Positions 21,474 to 31,946 of a DNA stretch of 64,000 nucleotides are shown here, piece after piece. Under the pieces are notes generated by a model. The model saw nothing but the letters and a program-made list of their open reading frames with translations. It did no database searches and was not told the DNA's origin. The DNA lies in NCBI GenBank assembly GCA_030710605.1, contig CP092863.1, positions 55,642,507 to 55,706,506 on the forward strand. Reading direction: 5' to 3'. Position 1 is the first letter of the stretch; the number at the start of each line of letters is the position of its first letter. The translations under genes were made by a program, and so were the position numbers. This stretch comes from Cordylochernes scorpioides. Its lineage: Eukaryota; Arthropoda; Arachnida; Pseudoscorpiones; Chernetidae.

Positions 21474-22270
21474 TGCAGGAGAACTATAGGGGCTAGATGA
21501 GGGTCTAATAATATCATATTTTAATAATTCAGTTATTTGTTTTTGTATTTCAGCATTATTGTAAAAAGATGTCCTATATGGCTTTTGTGCTATGGGAATA
21601 TTATCTAAAAGAGATATGCAAATTGGGTTAGTCTTTATGTGTCCTATATCAAAATTGTGCTTAGAGAAAACATTCTTATATTTATGCAATATATCTGAAA
21701 TTGTTTGATTTGAGAAATTTGGATTAATATCTACTTTACTAAAGTCTAAATATGAATTATAATTTGTTATAGAGTCCGGTTGTCGCATACTGTGAAATGA
21801 GTTAGAATCAGTAATGGGATTTGAATTAGGATCTATAAGTTTAACATTTGTATTTGGTATATCAAAAGAATTGAAATTACACAATGGGTTAATATTTAAA
21901 AGAGATGAATTTTTAACATAGTATGGGTCTGGAATACATAGGGTAGTGGCATATGACTTCTGATTATCAGTTTTTGGATTAAAAGAATACAAGAATTTAT
22001 AATTTTGGAAAAGAAGGTTTTTTGAGAAATCTATTTGTAACTTAAATAAATAAAATATTGGTAAACCTAAAATAAGATATTCTATTGGACTATCACAAAA
22101 AAACAAACATTTCTTGATACTTTGTAATTTTACCTAAGCTAAGCCTAACCAATATTTTGTATAATGGGTAAGTGAATCCTTCTACCTGACCTATTCTTTC
22201 TTTTGGGGAATTATCTAAAATTTTATAATAAATATGATTTAAGTATTTTAAAGGGATAATGGAAATAGAT
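21474..22270 (-). pseudogene. gypsy protease and start of RT
   Basis: The minus strand has an aspartic protease core, VLDTASSISII (DTA in place of the usual DTG or DSG), near 22230-22260. After a frame change comes the pol linker, and then the RT entry segment ISDILHKYKNVFSKH and KPYRTSFYNNAEIQKQITELL, ending at SSPYSSPA where the DNA transposon begins. The protease frame is offset from gag. Confidence 0.8.
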
Positions 22271-22279
22271 GATGCAGTG

Positions 22280-23119
22280 TCAAGTACACAAGGTAAGGAA
22301 GGATATTTGGTTTATAAATACAGAAAAAAGCAATAATGTTCTACCTGGATTGATGCGCTTCGGATGATTACTGTTCTTAAGTGGGCAGTCTCTATGGAAA
22401 TGGATCTGGTTGGGTAGCTGGTGAGATGCACATATCTTGCAGGGGTATGGAGGCTGGCTCATTGATTTGTGGGGTTCTTGCTGTTGGTGAGTTGCTGCTG
22501 CTGTCCTGGGAAAAGGCTGGTATTGATGAGCTTTGGAGGAGTTGGAGTTAAATCTTTTTACTGGAGTGCTTGTACTGGTAGAGGGTTGTTGGGGTTCTTC
22601 TTCTTTATTTGTTGATAATTTTAATTGGGTTGTGATTTTATACCATTCTGAAGGTTCTTGTACTCTTGCAGCTATTAGATATATTTTTAGGTGATCTGGC
22701 ATTCCATCTGTAAGTGCTTCTAGTAAAAGTGTTTTTTCAAGATTAAGTTTATTGGCTAAGGCAGATTTTTCTTTAAAATATTGTTCAAGATCATTATTAT
22801 CATTATATTTTAAATTTAGAAACCTACTAAATAAATTTGAATCATTTATTGTGAAGTATGATGTTAATTTTTGTTCTATTTCCCCCCAATTATTTATATC
22901 TTGTAACTCTTCTATATAATAATTGAAAGCTTCACCCTCGAGATAATTTGATATATTATTTTGTTTAAAATCTTCATCAAGATGCTTCTGTAAACATTTT
23001 TTGTTAAAGAATTTGAGCCAAGATATTATGTGTAAATTTTGACCATTAAATTTCGGTATTTCTATAGTATTTGGATATGGCGTCATGGCGTGTTCTACAT
23101 TCCTTTGTTTGCGAGACAT
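22280..23119 (-). CDS. gypsy Gag (279 codons)
   Basis: An open frame starting MSRKQRNVEHAM. The N-terminal part has the retrotransposon-gag pattern (WLKFFNKKCLQKHL, LEGEAFNYYIEELQ, LEQYFKEKSALANKL, LTDGMPDHLKIYLI). A Ser/Pro/Gln-rich linker follows, and then a Cys-His knuckle near residues 228-246 (CKIC with downstream H and C), longer than the usual CX2CX4HX4C. Gag forms the particle and binds element RNA. It is the best-preserved frame of this element, and its last residues run past the start of the protease frame. The protein may still be translatable. Confidence 0.85.
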   Translation of the reverse strand: MSRKQRNVEHAMTPYPNTIEIPKFNGQNLHIISWLKFFNKKCLQKHLDEDFKQNNISNYLEGEAFNYYIEELQDINNWGEIEQKLTSYFTINDSNLFSRFLNLKYNDNNDLEQYFKEKSALANKLNLEKTLLLEALTDGMPDHLKIYLIAARVQEPSEWYKITTQLKLSTNKEEEPQQPSTSTSTPVKRFNSNSSKAHQYQPFPRTAAATHQQQEPHKSMSQPPYPCKICASHQLPNQIHFHRDCPLKNSNHPKRINPGRTLLLFSVFINQISFLTLCT

Positions 23120-23198
23120 TTTGTAAAAATAGTTTTATAAAATTTGAATAATTTATAGAGCAATTAGGTTGAGAATTCAGGTAATCCTGTCGACTTAT

Positions 23199-23587
23199 TG
23201 TTATGAATATTTTGTGTTGTTGTTAGATTAGGCTTGATAAGACAAAGGATCGATAAGATAAAGGGTTGAGATGCAGTCGTGATAAAAAAAGATAATTATT
23301 TACCGTCAAGTAGCTTTTATTTTCAATTACTTGAGGAAAGATTACACATTTGTTAGTTTCACATTATATAGAATTTATAATTTAATCCTATATTAGTGAT
23401 TTAAAAGGATTGATTGGTTATCTACGCATATTTACAACAAAATTATACAACTAAAACTGAAAGTCTTTCTAAAAACGATGATAACCAAAATAAAATTATC
23501 AATGAATAAAATAAAGTATATATTTTTTAAATTTAGAAATATTTGAGATTTTTAGATTATATATAATATTTTTAGATTATATAATAT
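23199..23587 (-). repeat. 5' LTR of gypsy element 1
   Basis: Pairs with the LTR at 17958. Just inside it (23175-23196, minus strand) lies GTCGACAGGATTACC, which resembles the complement of the inner 3' part of a serine-type tRNA. A primer-binding role is possible but not proven. Confidence 0.88.
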
Positions 23588-23596
23588 ATATATAGA

Positions 23597-24545
23597 TACA
23601 TCGGTTCGATAACGCTTATATCAAATATAGTCTATACATTTGTTCTATAACGCTTATATCAAATATAGTGTATACATTGGTTCGATAACGCTTATATCAA
23701 ATATAGTCTATACATTGGTTCTATAACGCTTATATCAAATATAGTGTATACATTGGTTCGATAACGCTTATATCAAATATAATGTATACATTGGTTCTAT
23801 AACGCTTATATCAAATATAGTGTATACATTGGTTCGATAACGCTTATATCAAATATAATGTATACATTGGTTCGATAACGCTTATATCAAATATAGTCTA
23901 TACATTGGTTCTATAACGCTTATATCAAATATAGTGTATACATTGGTTCGATAACGCTTATATCAAATATAATGTATACATTGGTTCTATAACGCTTATA
24001 TCAAATATAGTGTATACATTGGTTCGATAACGCTTATATCAAATATAATGTATACATTGGTTCGATAACGCTTATATCAAATATAGTGTATGCATTTGTG
24101 CTATAACGCTTATATCAAATATAATGTATACATTGGTTCGATAACCTTATATCAAATATAGTGTATACATTGGTTCGATAACCTTATATCAAATATAGTG
24201 TATACATCGGTTCGATAACCTTATATCAAATATAGTGTATGCATTTGTGCTATAACGCTTATATCAAATATAATGTATACATTGGTTCGATAACGCTTAT
24301 ATCAAATATAATGTATACATTGGTTCGATAACGCTTATATCAAATATGATGCAATCATTGGTTCGATAACCTTATATCAAATATAGTGTATACATTGGTT
24401 CGAATACCTTATATCAAATATAGTGTATACATTGGTTCGAATACCTTATATCAAATATAGTGTATACCTTGGTTCAAATCCCGCATATACAAAATATAAT
24501 GAATGTATAGGTTCGATACCGCTTATATACCAAATACAATAATAT
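23597..24545. repeat. 38-bp satellite array, block 3
   Basis: The same satellite beyond the second Helitron. A five-unit higher-order repeat (190 bp) is seen at 23706-24085. From about 24130 many units lose two bases (CGATAACCTTATATC). The array decays into diverged units near 24480-24545. Confidence 0.96.
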
Positions 24546-24924
24546 ACCATCTTTGGTACATGATCCTCCCGTAACTATGAGTGTTCCTCGCTTCTCTCTA
24601 CTCATATTTTATATTTTTGTGTTGTTTTGTTTGTTACTTTTTTCTTCCTTGAAATTCACAGTATATGAATATTTATTTAACATAGAAATATATCTTTTAA
24701 AAAACTTTTCGATTGCGCAATTAATGATTTTCATTGGTTTGCGTCACATGAATAAACTTCACTCTATACCACAACCTCACTCACAACTTTTATTGTTTAA
24801 AAAAAAAATCTTCAAGACTCGTAATATAAATATAATGATATAGATGATTAAAATATCGATTCGAGAGATGAGCAGAGACGCGATGACAAATTATATTCTA
24901 AAAAACAAAAATTCCCTATTGTTC

Positions 24925-24981
24925 TCACTACTATGAAAAAATTCTGGGAGGTCCTGGCTCATCAGCAGTGAACCCTCCCAG
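24925..24981 (-). repeat. Partial copy of the fold-back/hammerhead-like repeat
   Basis: The reverse complement carries CTGGGAGGGTTCACTGCTGA followed by TGAGCCAGG, with the flank changed. The upstream GAAA half is missing and a T run follows. Confidence 0.7.
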
Positions 24982-24999
24982 TTTTTTTTTTTTTTTTTG

Positions 25000-25205
25000 G
25001 CTTCAGTCTCTCAATTCCAGTATAGGCCCCCACCTGACTTATACCTCCCGTTGAAACCTATCGTATTTAAGACCTGGTAAAATTTTAGATCACGATTTTA
25101 AAGTTTCGAATTCAATTTTATACTTAAAAATGATTGAATTTAAGATCAGAATATTTAGCAAAAGGTCCAAGAAAACGGTGAAAAATATTTGTTTTTCAAA
25201 TTGCG

Positions 25206-25239
<34 letters not shown>

Positions 25240-26230
25240 TTTTTTTTTGTAGTACCGATTTTCATTTGTATTTGATAAGAATTTAAATATTAGAGTTCAG
25301 AAGCTGTCAGAATGATTGACGATGAAACATAGAGCGATTCATTTTAAAACCGACAAATTCTGTACCCCTGGCCCAGTCTTAATAAACTACTAAATACTAA
25401 ATAAAAAATAAAATACTAAATTACTATATTTACCATAAGCCAATACCAAACTAAATTCCTAAACTGTATTCTCAAAATTTTAAGCACAAATTAATGTAAA
25501 ATGAATAGTTGTGTACGGAGTGGAGGTATACAGAACCGCGAGATTTTTAAAGCTCTAAAGAAAACTTTCTTTTGTTTTCTCCTCCGTCCAATTAAATTCT
25601 ACCCGCGGGCCAAAACTTCGTCCAGAGTCGGCCTGTGACATGACCAATTAATCATTATTGTAAACTATTACAAAGATTTAGTGAATCCGTTAATCCCCGT
25701 GTTGGGCAAACCTCGTAAATATATTCTCTCTTCCCAATGTTTTTATTTATTTTTTTTACCATAACTCTTTCCTAATAATTCTCTAAGTAAATATCCTTGG
25801 ACACACACAGATGCTGTTAATCAAATCTGATATAACAAAATATTCTCAAATCCTTCTCTGGTTATTTAGTACATCTTATATTATACGAAATATAGAAACT
25901 TTTTTCTAATTACTTTCTGCAATTATTTGGAATTACTTGGTAAATAAGTATTCACCCTATAGTGATGCGGTTCCTTTGTAAATTTCAAATAGTTTCTCTT
26001 AAAAATCAAATCAATATTTTATATTTTTATATTTATTTGAAAAAAGTTAGGTATTCTCAATCAAGCGAAATTTGAAATTAAGCGCTAACATTACAAAAAA
26101 AAAAAAAATTCAATTTCGTAGCTTTAGGTTATAAAGCAACCTTTAGTTTAAGAGTTCAATATTTAAGACTGGACTGTTATATTGATAGATAAAGGGAAAA
26201 TATAAGAAAGATAAAGCTAAATAAAATAAA
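25000..26230. other. No recognisable gene
   Basis: AT-rich DNA with a T28-type tract near 25219-25248 preceded by (TG)n, and an A run near 26095. Nothing coding or repetitive is recognised. Confidence 0.5.
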
Positions 26231-26305
26231 CTCTCTTACAGATGTGCAAAGCTCAGAACGCTGGAGTCATCAGAGATCCAGCGGCCACTTCACAGATGCA
26301 CTCAC

Positions 26306-26440
26306 CTGATGCTGAAGAGAAGCGCTCCTCGTAGTTCAGCGAGGGCCCGCTAGGCGGCGCGAGACCCACGTGGCTCCGATCAGCTACCTGAGGAGTGTGG
26401 CGGACCCCCGACGTTCTCTATTGTCGCGTCTTATTTGACC
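26306..26440 (-). other. Candidate first exon (minus strand) with consensus donor
   Basis: A GC-rich island in AT-rich DNA. Read on the minus strand it ends TTCAGCATCAG|GTGAGTGCATC, an excellent splice donor. No ATG-led frame of note is visible, so it would be 5'-untranslated. The plus strand also offers a TCTCTTACAG acceptor at 26240, so direction is uncertain. Confidence 0.25.
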
Positions 26441-26663
26441 GTTTAATAGAGAGGGCCAAATCCTTTTGTGATCAATTTCCTCCTGGAAAAATATCGAGCT
26501 ATTATCATTTATTCTCACTACAATGGGGAGCCCTTGGATTTTATTTACGGATATATGTATATCGAATGTAAATCTCCAATTCAACTATATGTATGATAAG
26601 ATGCATCTCTTCCTTTGAAAACGAACTAAGAGACCATCCATATTCTTGATATGCTTTTTACAG

Positions 26664-26764
26664 AACGCCCGGAGGCATATCGGCGATTATGTCGCAGCAC
26701 CAACTTGGGAAATTGAGCCAAGCTGCAGTATATCACGGTGTCATGCTGTATGCCCCTCTGTACT
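26664..26764 (+). other. Candidate internal exon
   Basis: Bounded by a good acceptor (GCTTTTTACAG ending 26663) and a good donor (GTACTG|GTGAGAGG). Two frames are open across about 100 nt: one begins NARRHIGDYVAAPTW, the other TPGGISAIMSQHQLGKLSQ and reaches a stop just after the donor. Neither is recognised. This and the 26306-26440 island are the only hints of a host gene. Confidence 0.25.
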
Positions 26765-27232
26765 GGTGAGAGGATAGATCAAAGCTCTGGTACAGAGGTT
26801 GCCTATTTTTTATAAACTTTTCCAATTTGGGGCTGTGATCTATTCATTAATATCAATCTGGGCGCTCTAGGTAAAGTAGGAATTATTGTTTCAATGTATT
26901 TAAAAAAAAACGAGGTGCGCTCTTTATCACACATATGAACACCATCCTACTGAAAACCACAATATCTTTAAGAATATCTATTATATATATTTTTTTATAT
27001 TTACCGATGTACATCGAAAGAAAAATGGCATCCCATTTGCGAGGTTGGCTTCGAATGTGCATATAACTTTGTGAAAATAAATATAAAAAAGTGATTTGTG
27101 TGCCTTTGGAAAATAGGTAAAATAAAGATATCGATAATTCCATTTCATGTTCTTATATTTATATATTATAAAGTTGCAGGAGGATTATATTCATGTACCT
27201 AGAAAGACACCTCTTCTTTTAATTATGAATCA

Positions 27233-27793
27233 CAAACAACAACAACAGCCTTTATTGGGCACACGTGCCATACAGGATTCTCCCGGTAGGACAAAATAAA
27301 TAAATAACAAATTAGCATCATAGTTATATACAAATATTGGGTATTGACCTCGACCAATTATCGAGTTGGATCCGGTGTCTGTGCTAAATATTTTGATTGA
27401 GCTGATTTCCAGTATTTATAAAAAGCGAATGCAAAGGGTCTGGATTTTACGACTTTTGCCATTAAAACATAAGGCGAATTGCTATTGTAGCCGGTCTCTT
27501 GACGAAGAATTTCTCTCTCTTCTTCCATTGCCGTACAGTAGAACATGTAGTGTGGAAAATCGAGACTAAATTCACCGTTGCATAAGGTGCATTTTATGGT
27601 CTTAGTTTTCAAAAGTGAAACATGGTTAATTCTCTGTACTGCAAAAAGGCTTCTTACTTGTGCAATGATTCTCTTTAAGGTTAGGGGGATATTGTCATTC
27701 AGATAGCATTCCATTGTAGGTGATGAAAGAAAGTATTTATAGTGAGAGTAGAGTACTGATTTTCTTATTCTTACATAATCCAGCTGCAAGGAC
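27233..27793 (-). mobile_element. 5'-truncated LINE with (TTG)n tail and 13-bp target duplication
   Basis: TAATTATGAATCA occurs at 27220-27232 and 27794-27806. On the minus strand the insert ends AATCCTGTATGGCACGTG then CCCAATAAAGGC and a TTG-repeat tail. Three more insertions in this window share that tail. Confidence 0.9.
27358..27789 (-). pseudogene. LINE ORF2 C-terminus with CCHC motif
   Basis: 143 codons encode the region after the RT domain. It includes LTLKRIIAQVRSLFAVQRIN and then a Cys-His finger CTLCNGEFSLDFPHYMFYC (CX2C, H, C), the usual C-terminal knuckle of APE-type LINEs. The frame runs to its natural stop, and the apparent start Met is internal because the copy is 5'-truncated. 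It is homologous to the fragments at 33.9 and 57.0 kb. Such dead copies encode nothing useful; they record past activity of an autonomous LINE elsewhere. The clade is unresolved. Confidence 0.82.
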
Positions 27794-28045
27794 TAATTAT
27801 GAATCATAACGATGCATTATGTTCAAGCATGTAAATGCATGATGAAGAATATATATATATATATATGAGCCACAACACCACACAGTTTTGAAAAATGCGG
27901 ACAAAAGCCAACCTGTGACCATCACTAGTAAAGTTATTTTACAGTTTGATAAACATAATGCATCGATCTGATGCATAACTAAAAAAAAAGGGGGTGATGC
28001 CTCTCTAGGTACATGAATATAATCCTCCTTCCACTTTATGTTGTA

Positions 28046-28110
28046 CTAGCCGAATGACCCGGGCAACGCCCGTGTTTTACCCGATTGAATGTTTTGATTC
28101 AAATACTATT
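28046..28110 (-). mobile_element. Helitron 3' terminus (reverse)
   Basis: CTAG at 28046-28049 follows an A. On the minus strand it is preceded by a hairpin (GGGCGTTGCCC) and GGTCATTCGG. The matching 5' end was not located; the element may extend toward 29 kb. An inverted pair (28127-28161 and 28250-28284) lies within it. Confidence 0.65.
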
Positions 28111-28321
28111 TGTTACAATTATAAATTGGCGCCTTAAATAAATGCATATTTTAGTTAATAACTATAGCCTATGTGCTTTATCTGTCTATGTACTGTTGGC
28201 TTCCGTAGGCGTCTCTTACTGGGAAAAAGAAAGAGAGGATTCCATTTGGTTATTAACTAATATATGCATTTATTTAAGGAGCGACCCGCTCCAACACAAT
28301 AGTTAACAAATGGGGGGGCAT

Positions 28322-28344
28322 GATGGGGGGGGGGGGGGGGGGGG
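28322..28344. repeat. Poly-G tract
   Basis: A run of about 18 G embedded in G-rich sequence; possible G-quadruplex former or assembly slippage. Confidence 0.8.
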
Positions 28345-29109
28345 CAAAGGTGGCGTGATCGTAGCCGACCAATAGGAGGGCGCCATTCCAAAAATAAAAA
28401 AGCAAACCGTGACAGAGGCCACGCATGACGCTCGTAACTGTATATATAATTCTCGCCTGAAAATCTGCCCTTGTCACTTCACCAGCTTCAACATCTGTTT
28501 GGTCAATTCGACCCATTTCATAACCCCTCTCGTTGGAAGACACTTATCCTATTTAAAAACTACATCAAAACAGTGAATTTTATTCATCACACCTGTACAT
28601 AACGCCAATGTTGAGATATAAAAATGTGTCGCAACAATGACTTTGGAAATTTCAGAAACAAACCAAACTTGAATATCATGATTTAAAGCTATGGCTCTCA
28701 TTAGTAAACCTTCGACTTCGATTACTAAAGATCCTACGAGGAAATTCATGAAATCAATCGAATTTTCCTAAAGAGATTTTTAGCTGGTAATGTGGTAGAT
28801 ACTATCTTACGCCATAATCCTTCCTTTATAAAAATGAAATCCAAAATCGATGTTTGTTATCGCGTTGCGCAAAATCTACAGAATCAATCATTATGAAATT
28901 TCGCATGTAGGTAGCTGAAGATCTCGTTTAACATATAGGCTATTCAAAAAACTAAAAGGTTTAATGTGCTTTTTTTAAATGTAAAACCAAAAAGCGTTAG
29001 TTCCAGCCTTTTACCGTTTGGCGCCGCACTAGTCGCGACGTTAAATGAATTTGATTTGTTAATAATTGTACACGTAGTTTGTTAGTTTTTTAAACGATGA
29101 ATGTTTTTA

Positions 29110-29605
29110 AAAGGTAAGATTATCCAATCGCCGTGAAACTTTAGGAAGTTATTTACTATACTACTGGGAAGGTTTCTGGTTTTAAATTGATTTCAAATAA
29201 ATATTCGTTGCAATTTTATTTGCAAATTTTCTACTTTCACTCGCAAGCAGCGCCTCTAGCGGTATCTGGTGAAATTACATTTATAAATTGTAAAAATGCT
29301 AAAATGTGTTCCAAGTATAATATATATTTAATATTTAATTTGAAGATTTAGTAATATAATATTCCAATGAGAGACGTTGTAAAAAACTTGGCATTTCAAT
29401 ATTGATATATATTTAAAGAAAACATCTTATTTAAAATTTAATAAATGTTTTTAAAAATATATTTAAACGCAAATAACAATATTTGTATATTTATATACGT
29501 TTATAAATCTATATATAGGTGGATTGGATGTTTTCTAGAATCGTTGTAACAAATGTTCGTTAGGCAAACTTTTGCTCGGGTAAAAACCGGGCGAAGCCGG
29601 GACCA
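29110..29605 (+). mobile_element. Helitron relic related to the 16.1-kb element
   Basis: Shares ATCCAATCGCCGTGAAA, CTCGCAAGCAGCGCC and the terminal GGGCGAAGCCGGGA hairpin with the Helitron at 16095-16605. The CTAG end is lost. Confidence 0.7.
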
Positions 29606-29945
29606 TATATATATGTTTGTCGGCTATGCACGCCCTCAATATGTAACTAATCTCGCTGAAATTTGAACAGGATAGAGATTTAAATCTAAAAGATTTTTTG
29701 TCGCACTTTTAACCAAGAAAAATCATAATTAACCAAGTACTGAGCAAAAATATATATTTTTTTAGTCAGAAATATTTATGACAATATTGCTGTATCATAT
29801 GCTTGATTGACATAAACAAAATTATTTAGGGCAATATTCACTAAAGCAGACCACTGGCAAAGCCAGATAATAATTTTTAGTAGGGAGGAACAAAATTCTA
29901 CCAGCGAAACATTCACTCGAGCAGAAGTCACACGAAGCCAGGTCA

Positions 29946-30239
29946 TCTCTATATATAAAATATCGTTTCTCAGCCTTTTGGCTAAGATCATGTAGTATAT
30001 CTCTAGATATTTTTATTTATATATATATATCTTTTAAAAAATATATTCAGTAGAGAGAGTGGATATGTTTGCTCGAAAAATATATTTTATATATTATATA
30101 AATGTATGATGTAAGGAATATTATTAGCATTATTATCATAATATTCTGTGTGTGTTCGGGAATATTATTATCAATAATATTCGTTAGCCAAACTTTCATT
30201 CTGATAAAACCCGGGCGAAGCCGGGTACACATCCGCTAG
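29946..30239 (+). mobile_element. Small Helitron carrying a U2 snRNA 5' segment
   Basis: It starts TCTCTATATATAAAA after an A (the TC could instead be 29948-29949). It ends ACATCCGCTAG followed by T at 30240, with the hairpin CCCGGGCGAAGCCGGG 10 nt before CTAG. The U2 segment begins about 16 nt inside its 5' end. No coding sequence. Confidence 0.82.
29962..29997 (+). ncRNA. U2 snRNA 5'-end fragment (pseudogene)
   Basis: ATCGTTTCTCAGCCTTTTGG followed by CTAAGATCATGTAGTAT matches the first 35-40 nt of U2 (stem-loop I and the start of the branch-site region). The AAGTG before TGTAGTA is shortened, and everything downstream (Sm site, later stems) is absent. The G-to-A change in the stem gives perfect AGCC/GGCT pairing. 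It is not a functional snRNA. Confidence 0.85.
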
Positions 30240-30675
30240 TATATTATAATATAGCGGGAGGAAGATAATCAGGTGAAAAGAGGACACTTCCCCGTTTACA
30301 AAAAGCATCAAACAATTTATTTTACTCATCACTCCAGTACAGAAAACAAGGGTGGAGAAGAAAGGTACAGATAGTACACCGATTGTCCCTAAATGTTCCA
30401 GGCTCTATGTACGTACTGACAGCAGAAGCTATGGCAGGAATAATTGATTGTACTCCGGAGGTCTTAGGGAGGATGACCTGATACAATATTGAGTGGGGAC
30501 TCTTTCTGTCCCAATGTTTCTCGTAATTGTTTGATGAGGCGAGTTTCCTGTCAAGGGGAAATATTTTTAGATGTTTTTACGGCAAAAAAAGGCTTTTTTG
30601 AATTTGTATATGTGCATAATGTTTAGAGTTTATTAATACAAGGTGGCCTACAGGTAGTATATTATTAAACATATA
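30240..30675. other. Unassigned non-coding DNA
   Basis: A moderately GC sequence (30290-30560) without open frames or recognised motifs; possibly part of an LTR or a dead repeat. Confidence 0.4.
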
Positions 30676-30832
30676 TATATACTGGGAGGGTTCACCACTG
30701 ATGAGCCAGGCCCTCCCTTTAATTTTTCCATCGCAGTAAGGACAGTATAAATTGTTTTATTTTAAAAAGAATATTACGCCTCTAAAATAATTTTATAATT
30801 TGATAACAGATGGCGCTCTAGTACATCGTAAA
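30676..30832 (+). repeat. 5'-truncated copy of the fold-back/hammerhead-like repeat
   Basis: Begins ACTGGGAGGGTTCACCACTG and runs to GATGGCGCTCTAGTACATC, giving the full 3' flank of the family. The GAAA half of the motif is missing. (AT)-rich sequence on both sides may be a target duplication. Confidence 0.8.
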
Positions 30833-31147
30833 ATATATATATTAGAACGAGAAGCCATAATGGAAGAAAGATGAGATTAGACTTATTAATGGCGATCTTA
30901 CCAGTTTTGTTTATAAGACGCTTCTTATATTATCTCCATAGTTTGCCTAAACACTATCACCCAAAAACATTAAATTCGATCTATCTGCACAATAATTTCT
31001 GAAAAAATTGCAGCATAAAATATATGAAACTATAGATGGGATTTTGTCGGGATATGATATTGAAAGGCCATCTCTCCTGTCAAATTAAACGCTAAAACCA
31101 AACGCCTTCTATTCACAATCTTCGCAAATATATAGACTCGTAACGAA

Positions 31148-31280
31148 GCCACCACACCAGCTTTGGCCAATTGAGAGCGCTCAACTGAAAACCATGGTTT
31201 CTGGCCAATGTCCCTTGTCAGTCCAAAGTCATGTTGTCCAGGCGAGCGCTCTGAATTTGACAAAGCTGGTGTTGTGAATT
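31148..31280. repeat. Imperfect inverted repeat
   Basis: CCACACCAGCTTTG and GAGAGCGCTC at the left are mirrored by GAGCGCTCTGAATTT and CAAAGCTGGTGTTG at the right, around an unpaired centre. Confidence 0.6.
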
Positions 31281-31887
31281 CGTCACAGACCCGAGTTCGC
31301 TAATTTGAGGAGACAGTCAATAAGTGACGCTTGGCTTTAGCATTTATTTTGAAGAAAGAGTTGGCCTTATAGATGGTGAGACCGCTGGAATGGTTACTCA
31401 CTACTACCTATAACCTTCCGATCTTTCCGATTTTCATTTACTAATTGTAGTATTCCGTCTTATTTTGTCAAACTCTTAAAAATAATCATATTTTTTTCAA
31501 TTTGTGCAACAATAATTTTCCACATTTTAAAAGTTTGCATCATTAATTGTGTGTGTGAAGTAAAAATATCCTAAAAAGATAAGCGAATAGAAAGCTTAAC
31601 TAGATTTTTTTTTTCATATTAAAAAAGGCGCACATGGATTAAAATAGAAGATTCACATATAGTATTTTGTATACGTACAGAGCGTTCTCTCCTTCTCTTT
31701 CTTACACTACATTTATGTCCGAAGAATTCACGTTGGAGGTTTGCCATAAAAAAAGAGCGTCTGGAGAGGAGGCTTAGTTGAGAGTTTGAAAAATTTCTGG
31801 GATTTATTTATCACAAGCGTAGTTTTTATACATTAGAGTTTTATATTTATAGATATAAGGATGTAGATTCTTTCCCCCCTTTATACT

Positions 31888-31946
31888 TTGATTCAATCAA
31901 TAAGGAATCAAGGGTTTCGTTTCTTGATTCCTTAGTGATTGAATCA
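31888..31946. repeat. 25-bp near-perfect hairpin
   Basis: Arms TTGATTCAATCA-A-TAAGGAATCAAG and its complement pair over 25 positions with one mismatch, with a 9-nt loop. It is either a miRNA-like hairpin or the tip of a small fold-back. No second copy was noticed. Confidence 0.75.

Larger units (their letters stand above)
17958..23587 (-). mobile_element. Ty3/gypsy LTR retrotransposon, internally deleted, hosting a DNA transposon
   Basis: LTRs of about 388 bp lie at 17958-18345 and 23199-23587 and are almost identical. ATATA on both sides could be the 5-bp target duplication, although the (TA)-rich site makes this ambiguous. Gag, protease, partial RT and integrase are read on the minus strand. 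The RNase H and much of the RT palm are deleted, and a 1,330-bp DNA transposon interrupts the RT. It is non-autonomous. Confidence 0.9.
17266..23596 (-). mobile_element. Second Helitron in the satellite, itself split by a gypsy element
   Basis: On the minus strand the 3' end (hairpin plus CTAG) lies at 17266 and the 5' TC at 23595-23596. Satellite on either side (ATGTA at left, TACATCGG at right) rejoins exactly at an A|T site. Its own length is about 700 bp; the rest is the LTR element at 17958-23587. A 196-bp tandem duplication of the 3' part covers 17271-17660. No Rep-helicase coding is present. Confidence 0.88.
27176..28035. repeat. Hairpin-type repeat interrupted by a LINE fragment
   Basis: AGGAGGATTATATTCATGTA at 27178 is inverted at about 28010-28030 (TACATGAATATAATCCTCCT), followed by similar CTAGARAG sequence. 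The two ends probably bound one small element into which the LINE at 27233-27793 inserted. Confidence 0.6.

Noticed and set aside
15107-24545. CRISPR-like regular repeats
   Set aside because: Units are directly adjacent 38-bp satellite copies with no unique spacers, in a eukaryotic context. The 52-bp array at 60.4 kb is rejected for the same reason.
24553-24843. 96-codon frame with a hydrophobic stretch
   Set aside because: Phe/Leu/Ile content is explained by T-rich DNA; no family motif and no supporting structure.
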